Source: Ricordea florida (Eukaryota; Cnidaria; Anthozoa; Corallimorpharia; Ricordeidae). Taken from it: 64,000 nucleotides of DNA. Location of the stretch: positions 19,273,004 to 19,337,003 of the forward strand of contig OX453283.1 of assembly GCA_949710005.1 (NCBI GenBank). Direction: 5' to 3'. The notes beneath the pieces are model-generated. The model made no database searches. It was not told where the DNA came from and saw only the letters and a list, made by a program, of their open reading frames with translations. This document shows, in pieces, positions 18,925-27,860 of this stretch. The translations under genes were made by a program, and so were the position numbers. Position 1 is the first letter of the stretch; the number at the start of each line of letters is the position of its first letter.

Positions 18925-20519
18925 TATTGGACGATTTCAAAACTCGATACCCTGGGGCAAGCCTTGAAAAATTTTCATTTGTGAATGACTCATTTGGCGG
19001 ATATATTAAATGGAAAGTTAATGGAACAACAATTATGTCGAATGACGATCCTTCTGGAAAAACCTGGACTGAAAATCTTTCTAATAATTTGAAAACATTA
19101 TTATGGGAAGATTTGGGGGTTGAAAATAAAGTTAAGGTAAGTTCATTTCCAAAAAGTTTAACATTTACAAAACAAACATATCCAATACCTGGAGTTAAAT
19201 TTAATGAGTTTGCAAATGATGTGACAATGATGTTAACTAATTTGGATATATATGTTTCAGAAAAAGATCATTTCACTTCGGCAATGACAAATATTTTTAA
19301 AAATCAGACTGTAGAACTTACTAGCGGAAAAGAAGCTAGAGCTTGGCTAAATAAACCAAATATCAATCACTGGCCGCAACAATTAAACATGGCGGTTTGG
19401 TGCGCAACTTCTGGCTGCGGTGTAAGTTTAATTGAAATTTTAAATTACCCAAAAGTTATTAGAAGTTTTTTTATATTTCACGTATACTTTACAATAAGAA
19501 GAATAATACATGAATTAAATGTGCCATTACCCGGCGAACAAACTTTTTCTTCAAAAAATAATCCATACGACAAAAATGTTTATAATAGATTGTGCGCAGA
19601 ATTTGGGTTAAGTAATAATCAAGATTTTAAAGGATGGAATAAACCTTTAGCTGATTTTAGATTTAAGGGCGGAGCAAACCATGGAGTTGGAGATGTATTC
19701 ATTGATTATGGAAAAGGATACATCCCTCCTGGAGGCGGTAGTTCACAAGCAGTAGGGGGAGGAAATCAAAACGTAAGAATTATTCATCCTAATGATCCTG
19801 ATTCAAATATTTGGCCCAGTGAAAGAAATAAATTTGCGGATTATGGCGGAAAAAAATTTGGTGGTACTTTAATATCTATGCTTAGAAATGATCATTTTGT
19901 AGATTTTCAATATGCATGGTTTATACCAGAATCTGGTTATGGATTAACAAAAGCAGGATTAGGGAGAATAAATAGATCAGTTGAGGCTTTTGTTTATTGC
20001 ATATTGGGGGCCCAAGTTAATACTAGAAATTCTATTGTGGGTAATGGCGGCGGAGCAATCGAAACGCAAAATGAATTCAAAGCATTATTTAAAAGTAGTG
20101 TGATAGAAAATGATATTTCTAAATCCATTCAAAATTACCAAAAATCTGTACAGGAAACTAAATTAAGGCTTGATTTGGCTGTTGCCCCGGGTGTTTGGTT
20201 GATGCCAAGTAATTTAATTATAAATACAGAAAGTGTGGTTGGGTACAATAATAATCTGAAAATAGCTACAGAAGATATGAAATTTGGGGAAAATAATTCA
20301 ATAAATGTCGAAACAAAAAATGTTGGAATACCTAATAGTTTAGGAACATCAAAAGTTTTATTAAATACTAATCCTCAACCAATGAAACCTAAATTAAGAA
20401 ATAGCGATGAATCAAACAATGAGGAAGAAGTTAGTCATATAGAAACATCTTCTCATCAAAATAATCTTATTATTTTAATGCTTGCCGGAGGATTATTATC
20501 TTGGTTTTTATTTCGTTAA
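18921..20519 (+). CDS. Large tail-anchored Polinton protein, function unknown
   Basis: A 532-residue protein. A block near residues 155-210 (WCATSGCGVS then a Tyr/Phe-rich helix and ELNVPLPGEQTF) strongly recalls a family I know from cnidarian Polintons. A Gly-rich linker (IPPGGGSSQAVGGGN) follows, then a conserved-looking domain to about 430, a Ser/Asn/Glu-rich spacer, and a single hydrophobic helix in the last 20 residues. This is a tail-anchored or virion-surface layout. It may be a surface or attachment protein, but no domain with known activity is visible. The stop codon lies at the edge of hairpin 20519-20559. Confidence 0.75.
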   Translation: MLLDDFKTRYPGASLEKFSFVNDSFGGYIKWKVNGTTIMSNDDPSGKTWTENLSNNLKTLLWEDLGVENKVKVSSFPKSLTFTKQTYPIPGVKFNEFANDVTMMLTNLDIYVSEKDHFTSAMTNIFKNQTVELTSGKEARAWLNKPNINHWPQQLNMAVWCATSGCGVSLIEILNYPKVIRSFFIFHVYFTIRRIIHELNVPLPGEQTFSSKNNPYDKNVYNRLCAEFGLSNNQDFKGWNKPLADFRFKGGANHGVGDVFIDYGKGYIPPGGGSSQAVGGGNQNVRIIHPNDPDSNIWPSERNKFADYGGKKFGGTLISMLRNDHFVDFQYAWFIPESGYGLTKAGLGRINRSVEAFVYCILGAQVNTRNSIVGNGGGAIETQNEFKALFKSSVIENDISKSIQNYQKSVQETKLRLDLAVAPGVWLMPSNLIINTESVVGYNNNLKIATEDMKFGENNSINVETKNVGIPNSLGTSKVLLNTNPQPMKPKLRNSDESNNEEEVSHIETSSHQNNLIILMLAGGLLSWFLFR

Positions 20520-20559
20520 TGTTTTGATTACACAAAAATCTAAAGATTAATCAAAACAT
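20519..20559. terminator. Bidirectional 3'-end hairpin B
   Basis: ATGTTTTGATTA (20519-20530) pairs perfectly with TAATCAAAACAT (20548-20559), with a 17-nt loop that contains TCTAAAG. It fills the 45-bp gap between the convergent stops at 20519 (+) and 20565 (-). Confidence 0.7.
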
Positions 20560-20564
20560 AATAT

Positions 20565-21026
20565 TTAAGCTAAAAACCCAATACATTTGAATTCTCCTTC
20601 ATCAAATCTAACTGCTTTTATTTCCACTTTAATTTTATCTCCCATTCCAATTCTGTTATTATTATTTTCATATTTATTATAAACGGCATCAAAAGTATAA
20701 TCTTTTATATAAATATGCGGAATTAAAATTTTCACTTTCCCAAAAACATTAACAAAAATACCTTCTTTAAAAATACCACATACCAATCCATGAATTTTTT
20801 GCTTAATTTTTGGTTTGTATGTTTTCACCTCAATTTTTAAAACAAAAGTAGTATTTTCATTATGTAAAATTTTTACTATTTGATTCGCTGAAATAATATA
20901 ACCATACTCTTTATCAATTTCCCCAATCATTTTCTTTTCAATTGTTCTCAAGAGATGTCTCATAATATTTTTATCCAGATATTTAGGTTCAAGATATATT
21001 CGCCTTTTAATTATATTAGTTTCCAT
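20565..21026 (-). CDS. RPB7-like RNA polymerase subunit
   Basis: A 153-residue protein matching the two-domain layout of RPB7/RpoE1. The N-terminal tip domain (about 5-80) has the pattern RIYLEPKYLDKN, a helix, then EIDKEYGYIISANQIVKI, where RPB7 has its Gly-Lys-x-Gly-strand. An S1/OB fold follows (about 80-153): GLVCGIFKEGIFVNVFGKVK, then a variable loop and a final GDKIKVEIKAVRF strand. RPB7 with RPB4 forms the stalk of RNA polymerase II and helps initiation, RNA exit and mRNA fate; several giant viruses encode their own copy. Full length is about 10% shorter than cellular RPB7. No RPB4 partner is visible nearby. The gene has its own divergent promoter with 21065. Confidence 0.78.
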   Translation of the reverse strand: METNIIKRRIYLEPKYLDKNIMRHLLRTIEKKMIGEIDKEYGYIISANQIVKILHNENTTFVLKIEVKTYKPKIKQKIHGLVCGIFKEGIFVNVFGKVKILIPHIYIKDYTFDAVYNKYENNNNRIGMGDKIKVEIKAVRFDEGEFKCIGFLA

Positions 21027-21034
21027 TTTCCTGG

Positions 21035-21043
21035 TCTAAAAAC
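21035..21043 (+). promoter_or_regulatory. TCTAAAAAC motif before 21065
   Basis: TCTA starts at 21035 in the 38-bp gap between the RPB7-like gene (minus) and the gene at 21065 (plus), 30 bp upstream of the latter's ATG. Confidence 0.4.
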
Positions 21044-21064
21044 TAATATAATTTAATCAAAAAT

Positions 21065-21442
21065 ATGTTCAGCATTACGATGTATGATTCAGAAACCAGA
21101 ATTTATTTAGATCCGCCGCTGAAAAATCTTCGAGAGATTCAGCTCCTGGATTGCTTCATAAAAAAGAAAAAAGATAAAATAATTTTAATGGACTATGAAA
21201 GAATAACTAGTCAACAAAATTTTCCTTTAATTGTATTTCATCCGGGGACATATTCAATTAATGATATAAAATTACTAATTAGTTCAAATGATAAGGGTAA
21301 AAATATTGATATACTCAAAGGAGATAACATTAGCTATATAATAAATAATAAATCATTTGACATTAAATTAACTAAGGGGTTACAAAATTCGTTGGGTTTA
21401 CCAGAAATTTTAATCAAAAACGGAATGTATAAGATTATTTAA
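21065..21442 (+). CDS. Possible minor virion protein, N-terminal part
   Basis: A 125-residue protein with alternating hydrophobic strands. The pattern of a Pro-rich start (YLDPPL), then FHPGTYSINDIKLLI and a final LGLPEILI, loosely matches the front part of a larger beta-rich protein common in cnidarian Polintons (penton- or fibre-like, from memory). The gene at 21470 may carry the rear part. No motif with known activity. Confidence in the gene is good, in the role low. Confidence 0.6.
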   Translation: MFSITMYDSETRIYLDPPLKNLREIQLLDCFIKKKKDKIILMDYERITSQQNFPLIVFHPGTYSINDIKLLISSNDKGKNIDILKGDNISYIINNKSFDIKLTKGLQNSLGLPEILIKNGMYKII

Positions 21443-21469
21443 AAAAAAATAAAAGAACCTTTAAGATTA

Positions 21470-21709
21470 ATGTGCAGCTTAGTTGATAATAGAATGTCAT
21501 ACTCTAATAGAAGAGGAAAAAATGAAGAAGATATAAAATTAATTCCATCTAATTTACTAGCAAACATTCCTTCTCAAGATTACCCAACCATCCCTATCAG
21601 AAAATATGATAACTTGATTAACCATTTCGATTTAACAATACTTAATTCCGATTGGGAAAAATTTGATCTGAGAGGAAAATCTTTAACCCTTAGTCTAAGA
21701 TTTAGATAA
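21470..21709 (+). CDS. Possible minor virion protein, C-terminal part
   Basis: A 79-residue protein starting 27 bp after the stop at 21442. The end (about 50-79) has strands with a DLRGKSLTLSLRF-type close, like the last strands of the penton- or fibre-like Polinton protein mentioned for the previous gene. Two separate short genes where relatives may have one could be true division of labour, or a break. The second Met (residue 8) is an alternative start. Confidence 0.5.
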   Translation: MCSLVDNRMSYSNRRGKNEEDIKLIPSNLLANIPSQDYPTIPIRKYDNLINHFDLTILNSDWEKFDLRGKSLTLSLRFR

Positions 21710-21714
21710 TTTTT

Positions 21715-21744
21715 GTTATGTAACCATTTATTGGGTTATATAAC
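21715..21744. terminator. Bidirectional 3'-end hairpin A2
   Basis: GTTATGTAACC (21715-21725) and GGTTATATAAC (21734-21744) with an 8-nt loop lie in the 50-bp gap between the convergent stops at 21709 (+) and 21760 (-). Arms and loop length equal those at 15964-15993. Confidence 0.7.
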
Positions 21745-21759
21745 ATAATTATTTTTTAA

Positions 21760-22389
21760 CTAATCTACGCCCCATCTCTTTTTCAAATCTCTCAACTCTT
21801 GAAAATCAATGCACCAATCTAAAACTCTAATTGGATTCCATGCTGCGGCTACTAAATCATTATGCAAATCATTATAAAATTTCTTTTTATGTAATACCTT
21901 GTGCGAATCTTTATATAATGTGATTTTAATTGAATTAATAATAAAATCATTCGTGTTATTTGAATAATATTCATCTTCATCTTCTTCGTCTGATTCTACA
22001 TATTCATCTTCTTCATTTCCATTTTCGAGATGATAAACTCGCATAAGATATTTTAGTTTTTGATAATTATCATAACAAATTTCATTCGCATTTTCCATTA
22101 ATATCTCAGAAATTTCGTCAACAGGTAATATAAAACCCTCATCAAAATCTATTTCATCATCTTCGCCGCAATAATATTCGAAAATTTCCCCGTCATTCTT
22201 TCTAGAATATATAATTTCAATAACGGGCCAACTATCTTTATCTAAAAACCCATAATTTTTTGATATTACTTTTAACAAATCCTTGTTCATTGAATCAATG
22301 AAATCGCCGATTTCCAGATCTTTTTCATTAGAATAGACAATAGTAATAATTCCATTTTCAATATATTCTTGACTTGCCAAAACTTCCAT
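21760..22389 (-). CDS. Acidic soluble protein, unknown
   Basis: A 209-residue protein with an Asp/Glu-rich patch at about 126-142. The end (NPIRVLDWCIDFQELRDLKKRWG) resembles short Trp-containing tails I have seen in proteins of giant viruses, but I cannot name a family. No membrane segments or signal peptide. It is the first of two tandem minus-strand genes and ends at hairpin A2. Confidence 0.65.
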   Translation of the reverse strand: MEVLASQEYIENGIITIVYSNEKDLEIGDFIDSMNKDLLKVISKNYGFLDKDSWPVIEIIYSRKNDGEIFEYYCGEDDEIDFDEGFILPVDEISEILMENANEICYDNYQKLKYLMRVYHLENGNEEDEYVESDEEDEDEYYSNNTNDFIINSIKITLYKDSHKVLHKKKFYNDLHNDLVAAAWNPIRVLDWCIDFQELRDLKKRWGVD

Positions 22390-22478
22390 TTTTGATTGAC
22401 AATTTTTTTCTTCCTTTTAAATCTAATTTCATTTTTTAATTGTTATTAAACCAAAATAAAGGTTTCATAACATAATAT

Positions 22479-22913
22479 TCAACATTCTTTGCAATGATGC
22501 TTTTGTTTATTATGTTCGCATATTTGTGAACCGCCGCATTCTTTACAAAAACTTTTTTGTTTGCCGTGTTTACATATCCTTGATCCGTTACATTCTTTAC
22601 ACTGATACTTATATTTAATGTGCGGACATATTTGTGACCCTTCGCATTCTTTGCAGGTATGCTTATTTTTATTATGAATACATATTTGCGGCCCACCGCA
22701 TTTTTTACAAAAATATTTGCAAATTCCATGAACACAAACATAATTATTATTAACGATAACTTTTTGTTTTATCTCATTAATCTCTTCTTCTGAAAATTTT
22801 CCTATCTCTTCAATCAATTCTGCTTTATTCATTCCATATAATCTTTTAATTTTAAACCCTGCTGCAATTTTTTTCAATTGCGGTAAATATAATTTTTGTA
22901 GTTTTTGTTCCAT
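22479..22913 (-). CDS. SAP-like protein with five Cys/His repeats
   Basis: A 144-residue protein. Residues 5-50 look like a SAP-type helical motif (LYLPQLKKIAAGFKIK..GMNKAELIEEI), a module that binds AT-rich DNA or chromatin. From about 58 to the end, five units of roughly 17 residues follow with C-x-H-x5-C-x2-C spacing (for example CIHNKNKHTCKEC). Such Cys/His repeats are frequent in giant viruses and some algal viruses. The repeated 51-bp DNA unit creates a long open shadow frame at 22436-22741. A nucleic-acid-binding regulator is plausible. The gene begins 25 bp inside the right inverted repeat. Confidence 0.75.
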   Translation of the reverse strand: MEQKLQKLYLPQLKKIAAGFKIKRLYGMNKAELIEEIGKFSEEEINEIKQKVIVNNNYVCVHGICKYFCKKCGGPQICIHNKNKHTCKECEGSQICPHIKYKYQCKECNGSRICKHGKQKSFCKECGGSQICEHNKQKHHCKEC

Positions 22914-22938
22914 AATTAATTTACTGGTGCATCTCCAT

Positions 22939-23055
22939 TTCTTTAAACCATAATTATTTTTTTATTTTGGGCCAGAATCTGGCAGATAAAAATAAAATTG
23001 ATTTTTTATTTTACATTTTTTTATTTTGTGCCAGAATCGGCAATTTTCCCCTACT
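22939..23055 (-). repeat. Right terminal inverted repeat, 117 bp
   Basis: It is the exact reverse complement of 6690-6806. The outermost bases read CCCCTACT into the flanking GCCGC. Confidence 0.95.
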
Positions 23056-23060
23056 GCCGC
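23056..23060 (+). repeat. Right target-site duplication GCCGC
   Basis: It repeats 6685-6689 directly after the right end of the element. Confidence 0.8.
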
Positions 23061-23093
23061 TCACGCGAAATTACGACAGCGACCTGCGAACCT

Positions 23094-23470
23094 TAAATAA
23101 ATAAATAAATAAATAGTTTATTGACACTTCTGGCAGTTAAAACTGAATAAACAGTGTAATTTACAGGAAACTTACAAGCCAACTAATAACTCTACAAACT
23201 AAACCTTATAACTAAGATAACAACAATATATTAATATATCTATGCAAAACTAAATGTAAAAAAGTCATTCGCTCTTTTAGTCCTTTTCATTGTTCTCGTA
23301 GCTATGGTATTTCCTGATCTTAATTGTTGTAAGAAATATATAGGGTGGCTCTCGTTCCTCATATCAGCCATCAACTTTCTACATAAAAGTTCCCTACGAT
23401 TTGCTAAAGATGTAAGATTAGCTTGGTCCAGTGCTTGCTGATAGCTAGAGTTAGGAAACTGCGACGTGAA
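23094..23470 (-). mobile_element. CR1-like LINE 3' fragment
   Basis: Starts (plus-strand view) with an AAAT microsatellite, the usual reversed LINE tail. Minus-strand translation around 23260-23470 gives pieces like LCRKLMADMRN and HPIYFL, typical of the C-terminus of CR1/L2-like reverse transcriptases. No long open frame remains. Confidence 0.55.
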
Positions 23471-23959
23471 AAGGTTTGAAACTCAGACGGGCGCCATAAA
23501 GAACCCCCCTAACAGGGCCTCATGGATGGTTGTCAACAAACTTTGTCCGGCCTTGACCATCGTCCTTGTCTCTTATGAGCGCAACCGTCACTATCGGCGA
23601 CATCTCTCACCTCACATTCTGCGTTGCTTTTAGTGTTCGATCTAACGAATAAAAATGTAGAAGGCAATAAATGGCTCCGGCCGAGCACCGCTCGTTGTCA
23701 GGACTGGATTTCCGTGACTGCACTGGCAATAACTGAAAGGTGTAGCTAGACAAAATGTCACTTTTGACGTGATGCTTTACAGAAGCAGAGACAATTAAAA
23801 GAGCCACATTCATAGTGAACCAAAAGTGTATTTGTTTTTATGGAAAAAAAACGTTATAGCTTTACTGAGCAGCAGAGGTTTAAGTTGCTTATGAATTTAT
23901 TGCATTTAAGATTTACTGTATTTATTTTATATTTTTACAAGTTTCGACGTTAGCTGTTT

Positions 23960-25960
23960 TAATTTAGGGGGTTCGATCAGACCCTCCGAACACCCCCTAG
24001 ATCCGCCCCAGACTGCATGGGTTCTTTTGGGAGTGTTGAGTTGTAGCTGGAACATACAAAGCAGTTGGCACTTTCTTGGAGAACTGTTGCTTGCATTTCG
24101 GGCCAAAACATAACCTCTCGTGCTCGACGCATCGTGCCTTGGTGGCTTTGGTTTTCTTAGCATAGAAGGCTGTAAAAATGGGGGAATGACAACCTTTTGG
24201 GACCTATATAGTACACCATGGTATACCGCTAATTCATCCCGCAGTGGATAATAATGGTGGAGTGCTGTTGGGATATGCGACTTGTCAGATGGCCGTCCAT
24301 TTGCCATAAAGTCACACAGGATTGACACGGTAGAGTTGGCTTTCGTTGCAGCTTTGATTTCTTCGAGTGTACTGGGATACATTTCAGGCGCGTCTAGCTC
24401 CAAGGTCTCTAACTCTATTCTGAACGCTTCATGTGACACACATAAACACTTCTTCTTGAGGGCCAGAGGGAGAAGGCTTCGTCAAGGCGGCCCTTGCAAT
24501 TGACAACGCATCTGCCAACTGGTACATGTACTTGACCTCCTTATACACCACTGTACACTTGAACGGTTGAAGCTGTGTTGAAGGCGTTTGGGAGCTTTAC
24601 TCAAAGGCTTTTTAAAAATTGTCTCTAATGCTTGGTGGTGAGAATGAACTATCACATCTTGCTTGCCATACAAGTACTGGTAGAACCTAGTGCACGCTAC
24701 TTTGATAGCCAAACACTCTCTCTCAGTAGGTGCATAGTTGACTTCCGTCCCGGACAATGTGAAATGTGGAACTTGCGGAAGCCAAGGGTTCACCACCTTT
24801 TAAAAGGGCTTCTCTCAGGTCTGTGGCATTAGCATTTACTTGTAACACGCATGGATTGTTTACATCAAAAAACTTCAATTTCGTCAAACTTTCGGCAGAC
24901 TTGAAGGCTTTGTCGTGCTGGACCATCCAGCTGCATTTACGTGTGTCAGTTCAGTATACGGCTTCACAACTTCGGCAAGATTATGGGTGAATCTGAACAA
25001 ATACTTGCACATACCCAAAAGTCGCTGAACCCCTTTAACATCCTGAGGAGGGTTCATATCAACAATCGCCTGGACACGATCTGGATGCGGGCAATTCCAT
25101 CACTACTAAGTTAAACTGAAATTTCTTGGGATTTAACTTAAGATTTACTTATTGGCAACAGAACATTAAATTCCACAAGTTAATATCGTGATCACTCTCT
25201 GCTTCTTCGATAGTGTCGCCTTTTCCGAAGACTAAGATGTCATCAGCCTTGTTAACAGCACCATTCAAGCCTTCCAATGCCTCATGCTGTCCTCACTGAT
25301 ACTCTTCTGGCCCTAGAAGCACTCCAAGAGGTATACGCAACCAACGGTATCGCCCAATTGGAGTGTACATAGTCGTTAACAAAGAGGAACGCTCGTTTAA
25401 TATAATGTTGGTGAACCCTTGGTAAACATCCACTCAGGAGATTTTTGCATTGCTCAGTTTGGATAATAAGTCATCCGCGGTAGGAATAGGGTACTTTGGG
25501 ACCTCGATGGCTTTGTTGATGGTCTGACTGGGATCAATACAAACACGTATGCTACCTTCAGGTTTTTCTCTGTAGACACTGTTAGAGATCCGCGCTGTGG
25601 TTTCGGTAACTTTCTGCTAGACACCTTGCTTTTCCAGGTCACGGATAGCTTCTGCTACTTTTGCTTCTCTTGCAACAGGGCAACGATGGGGATGAGCTTG
25701 GAATGGTGTGACACTTGGGTTCATAGAAATGTGCAGAGGTGGGCACAAGGTTCCTAACCCTGTATGAACATCTTTGAAAACGTCCAGGACTGTTGCCTTA
25801 GACAATTTTTCCCAAGGGATCGGGACATGAGAAACACTGCTTACACTATTTGCTTTCCATTGGCTTGACCTTGGCTTCCAGGGCAGCTGTGCTGTATACT
25901 TCAATTTCGTCTCCAAGGCTGCGAGCAACGGGATATACATGACCGGACAATTAATCAGGG
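23960..25960 (-). mobile_element. Decayed Gypsy-type LTR retrotransposon pol
   Basis: Minus-strand pieces in the right order carry Gypsy pol. A reverse transcriptase part (25454-25940: AIRDLEKQGV, then IRVCIDPSQTINKAIEVPKYPIPT-like pieces across a frameshift) comes first. An RNase H part follows (24500-24926, with YAPTERECLAI and QYLYGKQDVIVHSHHQALE), and then the front of the integrase (23927-24439, with YYPLRDELAVYHGVLY and a zinc region). Several frameshifts and stops break it, so it is a pseudogene. No LTRs were identified. Confidence 0.8.
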
Positions 25961-26445
25961 TGAGACTTTGTAGCCAGAGCTCTCGTGAAGTGTGGTTCGT
26001 AGAGTGACCCTACTTGAAATACCACTCTTCTCCTGAACTTCTGAGTCAAGCTGACACACTTTCTCAGCACTCTCTTGAGGAGCACCACCGAATCTCTTAA
26101 CAAGCGCTTAAAGAACTTTCAACGGACTACTTTTATCTTCCTAAGCCAACCCAAGCGTCTTGTTTTTGGGTTTAATCAGACTTGTTTGGTAGCACAGGAT
26201 AATTTCCTCGCCATCGTAAACCAATTTCGTACCAGCCCTCCTCGTGCCACGCAAGTTGTTGTTTGAACTCGGCCTACAGGCTGTTCTGGTCGTTAGAGGG
26301 TGTGTCAGACAAGTCAGCGACGTCAACGCTACAAAGTTCAAAGTTCCTCGTAATCTACATGTGATGTTTCAGTTAACACTACGTCTGTTAAGTATACAGG
26401 CTCTTTCCCTGGAGACATGATAATCCAGCCGAATTTCGTAAACTC

Positions 26446-26548
26446 AGCCACAGTCAACCTCGTTCCCAGGGCTCTTCCCTAGAAAGAAAAATGGCGTCCG
26501 CCATTTTTCCTTCTAGGGAAAAGCCCTGGGAACGAGGTTGAGCCACAG
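26446..26548. mobile_element. 87-bp hairpin MITE with 8-bp TSD
   Basis: The core 26454-26540 is almost a perfect hairpin with ends CAACCTCGTTCCCAGGGCT. It is flanked by AGCCACAG at 26446-26453 and 26541-26548. The 8-bp TSD suggests a hAT-like source. It interrupts the BEL/Pao protease frame. Confidence 0.85.
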
Positions 26549-27551
26549 GCTGACCAGGCTCAACGATCTTTGGTACACCCTCTGTTTTCACTTTAGCGTA
26601 GTCACCGGCTCCTAGTATTATGTGCACGGGTAAGCGACTCCTTGTGTGCACATCTTTCATTACAACTCCCGACAAGTGTGGATTTCTCGCCATCACTTCT
26701 TGGTACTTTTCGTTTTCCTGAAAAAGCAGTTCTCCTTTGTCCATTTTAGTGACTTCAAAGGGCATTGAAAAATTTCTGTTGCCATCAGAAATGGTGATAG
26801 TAGCCAGCTCTATTTCTCTTGTTGACGCTCCTAGCAACATCTCTATCTTACGGATTTCTTTCTTGTGCCCGATGCTTGATATGCGGTCCAAAAGTGCGGC
26901 AGATGCGCACGAGCTCCCAACACCAGCATGCATTAGAGCGCAAAATTTAATTAATTTAACAACGGGTTATGTCACATTTCCAGTTCGAATTCCTGTGGCG
27001 ACAAGGATTGGATTGGTTTTGTTTCCTTGCTTGTGATGAATGGCCGTGTGAGGCTTGCTATCACAGATCTGACACCTTAATTTGATCTTACACCGATCAG
27101 CGCGATGTCTTGGACCGGTGCAATTAAAGCACAGTTTTTTTTTTTATCTGATAGGATTTTCTGTTTCTCATGAACACTTCATACTCTTCTTCTCCATACT
27201 TCTTCTCATGAACCATTCATACTCTAGGTATGAACATAATTGCTCTGTTTCTGTGATCTTCGCAGTAGACACACTGATTTCCAGAACGCGGCTTTAATTG
27301 ATGTGTATTGGAAGCAGGTTGTCGGATTCTGGGTTCGTGTATTTCTACTTTAGAGAATGGATACGCAGAGCTCTAATCATACGCAAAGGCTTTATTCAAC
27401 TGATTACAAGATGAGAATAATACAAAGATATAGTCGTAGGTGTCACGTGGTTACATTCCTCATTTATAGATCATTGGTATAGAATTATTTATAGCATACA
27501 TCAATCATTACATAAATCAACGAGTATTCAAAACACTACACAGGTAGTTGT

Positions 27552-27860
27552 TCATTTCTTTTCCATGTTGGGTCTTTCTCCTACTTTTCTGTACCAATCT
27601 CTTTTACCGGTTCGATTTGGGTCCACGTCTGCAACTCTATCAAAAGAGCTCTGAAACCTCAGTCCTTCCAGCCTTCCACGCACCAGATCGGCCTTTATTC
27701 CCAAATCAAACTTTGGGTTAGGATTTTGGTTGACAAAATAACTTTTTGTCGCTCCTTTTATGGCCTTTTTTGTTGTTTTGAGGGGATTAGGCATCCATTG
27801 TTTGCAAAACAATGGCTGCAAAAATCCGATGGCAGCTCGATTACCGACCGCGAAATTCAA
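27552..27860 (-). other. Open frame in repeat-like sequence
   Basis: A 102-codon minus-strand frame between the two BEL/Pao parts matches no domain I know. Its position suggests an insertion that split the retrotransposon. A small palindrome around CATTGTTTGCAAAACAATG lies at about 27796-27814. Confidence 0.3.

Larger units (their letters stand above)
6690..23055 (+). mobile_element. Complete Maverick/Polinton (adintovirus-like endogenous virus)
   Basis: A 16.4-kb element has 117-bp perfect terminal inverted repeats starting AGTAGGGG, flanked by GCCGC at 6685-6689 and 23056-23060. It carries the diagnostic Polinton set: protein-primed DNA polymerase B, retroviral-type integrase, capsid-like protein and packaging ATPase. 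About 17 compact intronless genes have no disabling mutation I can see. Unlike the flanks it is strongly AT-rich, with gene spacing often below 50 bp. No adenovirus-like maturation protease was identified. The 5-bp TSD is close to the 6 bp usually reported for Polintons. Confidence 0.95.

Noticed and set aside
22436..22741. 101-codon frame with repeated Lys/Asn/Val pattern
   Set aside because: It is the shadow of the Cys/His-repeat gene; the repetition comes from the 51-bp DNA repeat read in another frame.
15558..22913. Adenovirus-like maturation protease
   Set aside because: I looked for a His...Asp/Glu...Gln...Cys pattern in the unassigned Polinton proteins and found no convincing candidate.
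6690..23055. Host RPB7 gene captured by chance in an unrelated region
   Set aside because: The gene lies within the inverted repeats, has no introns, shares the short viral spacing and hairpin ends, and is flanked on both sides by Polinton-type genes.
27552..27860. Host gene between retrotransposon parts
   Set aside because: No domain, no splice signals, and it interrupts a BEL/Pao element; most likely repeat sequence.
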